Of a stretch of DNA of 7,090 nucleotides, positions 6,167 to 7,090 are shown one piece after another (within the stretch, counting starts at the first letter, position 1; each line of letters begins with the position of its first letter). Source of the DNA: Gammaproteobacteria bacterium (GTDB lineage: Bacteria; Pseudomonadota; Gammaproteobacteria; Enterobacterales; Alteromonadaceae); NCBI GenBank assembly GCA_027484495.1, contig JAIXSW010000360.1:1-7090 (forward strand). The letters run 5' to 3'. The notes beneath the pieces were generated by a model that was not told the origin of the DNA, made no database searches, and saw only the letters and a program-made list of their open reading frames with translations. The translations under genes were made by a program, and so were the position numbers.

Positions 6167-7090
6167 TCAAACGCGGAACAAGCGGGCAATATTTTCCAGA
6201 TTCTGCGCCAGATTCGCCAGTTCGCGGCTGGCTTTGGCAATATGGCCAGCGCTTTGTGACGTGTGTTCAGTGTGTTTCACAATGTCCACGACATGACCCA
6301 CAATAGTGCCTGCCATCACTTGCTGCTCTTCGGTCGCCGAGGCAATGTGCTGGTTCATCTCGCGAATACGCCGGATACTGGTGGTAATGGCCTGCAGTGA
6401 ATCACCTGCCTGATTGGCTGAGGTCACGCTCTGATCGGCCTGTACGGTACTTTGCTGCATCTTCTGCACTGCTGAACGCGCAGCAGACTGCAGTTGTTCA
6501 ATGGTTTTCTGAATTTCTTCAGTAGACTTCTGTGTTCTTGACGCCAGCGTACGTACTTCGTCCGCTACGACCGCAAAACCACGGCCTTGTTCGCCAGCAC
6601 GTGCCGCTTCTATCGCTGCGTTCAGTGCCAGCAAGTTGGTTTGTTCTGCGATGCCTTTAATCACATCCAGCACAGCGCCGACCTGGTTCGCATCTGTTTC
6701 CAGTTTCAGGATAACTTCTGATGCTTCCTGCACGTTGGCCGCTAACTGACGGATGTTGTTGACCGTGACGCCAACGGTTTGTTGGCCGCGATCTGCTGCT
6801 GTATTGGAGTCGTTGGCGGCGCTGGATGCTTCATTGGCGCTACTGGCTTCTGCAATCACGCTATTACTCATATCATCGACAGCTATTTTGGCTTGATCTG
6901 CTGCTTTACGCTGCACAGCGATAGTTCTGTTGGTGTCATCAGTCAGCTGATGTAAGTCCTTGGCCAATGAAGATAATGGTAAGGCCGTATTGACGATTTC
7001 TTTGACCACACCCTGCAGTTTTTCCATAAAGGAGTTAAACCAGTAGGCCAGATCACCCAACTCATCTTTAGATTTGGTTTCGATGCGTAC
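6167..7090 (-). CDS. Methyl-accepting chemotaxis protein, C-terminal part (5' end outside window)
   Basis: This is the last 307 residues of a chemoreceptor, the membrane protein that controls CheA through CheW. The frame is open to the right edge. The in-frame TTG at 7058-7060 is internal, because the preceding residues RIETKSKDELGDLA belong to the end of a HAMP domain. After the HAMP (about 1-25, counting from the edge) a long coiled-coil signalling domain follows. Its conserved hairpin tip at about 144-178 contains IAEQTNLLALNAAIEAARAG, then GRGFAVVADEVRTLA. Gln/Glu-rich helical stretches on both sides hold the likely methylation sites. The C-terminus (ARLFRV) has no NWETF-type CheR/CheB tether. 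The ligand-binding part and transmembrane helices lie outside the window, so the ligand cannot be guessed. It converges on the EAL gene across two terminators. Both genes could affect motility, but this is inferred from their families. Confidence 0.95.
   Translation of the reverse strand, partial: VRIETKSKDELGDLAYWFNSFMEKLQGVVKEIVNTALPLSSLAKDLHQLTDDTNRTIAVQRKAADQAKIAVDDMSNSVIAEASSANEASSAANDSNTAADRGQQTVGVTVNNIRQLAANVQEASEVILKLETDANQVGAVLDVIKGIAEQTNLLALNAAIEAARAGEQGRGFAVVADEVRTLASRTQKSTEEIQKTIEQLQSAARSAVQKMQQSTVQADQSVTSANQAGDSLQAITTSIRRIREMNQHIASATEEQQVMAGTIVGHVVDIVKHTEHTSQSAGHIAKASRELANLAQNLENIARLFRV

Noticed and set aside
7058..7060. TTG as the start of a short chemoreceptor
   Set aside because: The codons before it, to the window edge, continue a HAMP domain, so the gene is simply cut by the edge.
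1..7090. Defence island, prophage or mobile element
   Set aside because: No integrase, transposase, direct or terminal repeats, or sharp change in composition was seen; all genes look like resident signalling and envelope genes.

Overview
The window looks like chromosomal DNA of a gammaproteobacterium, most likely from the Aeromonadales/Vibrionales/Alteromonadales side (something like Tolumonas or Aeromonas is a guess). The basis is the combination of a TIGR04219-type outer-membrane barrel, a TIGR03899-type protein, a BarA-like membrane sensor, a receiver-DUF3369-GGDEF-EAL protein and a methyl-accepting chemotaxis protein, with moderate GC and even codon use. No RNA gene, insertion sequence, CRISPR array or prophage gene was seen.

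Layout from left to right. (1) The 3' part of an outer-membrane beta-barrel gene (+) is cut by the left edge and ends at 506. (2) A short intergenic stretch carries a good sigma70-type promoter. It leads into a BarA-like membrane protein (+, 652-2673) whose kinase core looks catalytically dead and whose only intact signalling module is the C-terminal receiver. (3) A TIGR03899-family cytoplasmic protein (-, 2648-3565) converges on it, and the two 3' ends overlap by 26 bp. (4) A 295-bp divergent control region follows. It has an inverted repeat over a sigma70-type promoter and a leader of about 120 nt with three ANGGA motifs. (5) A 740-residue receiver-DUF3369-GGDEF-EAL protein (+, 3861-6083) has a degenerate cyclase signature and a complete set of EAL phosphodiesterase residues. 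(6) Two back-to-back hairpin terminators separate it from (7) the C-terminal half of a chemotaxis receptor (-), cut by the right edge.

The theme is signal transduction at the cell surface: outer-membrane protein, membrane-bound receiver protein, phospho-regulated c-di-GMP phosphodiesterase and chemoreceptor. The genes are not one operon, because orientations alternate and each has its own signals. Any joint role in motility or surface switching is inference. The most notable points are the BarA-like protein that seems to have lost kinase chemistry but kept a perfect receiver, and the EAL gene whose leader resembles a CsrA-controlled mRNA.
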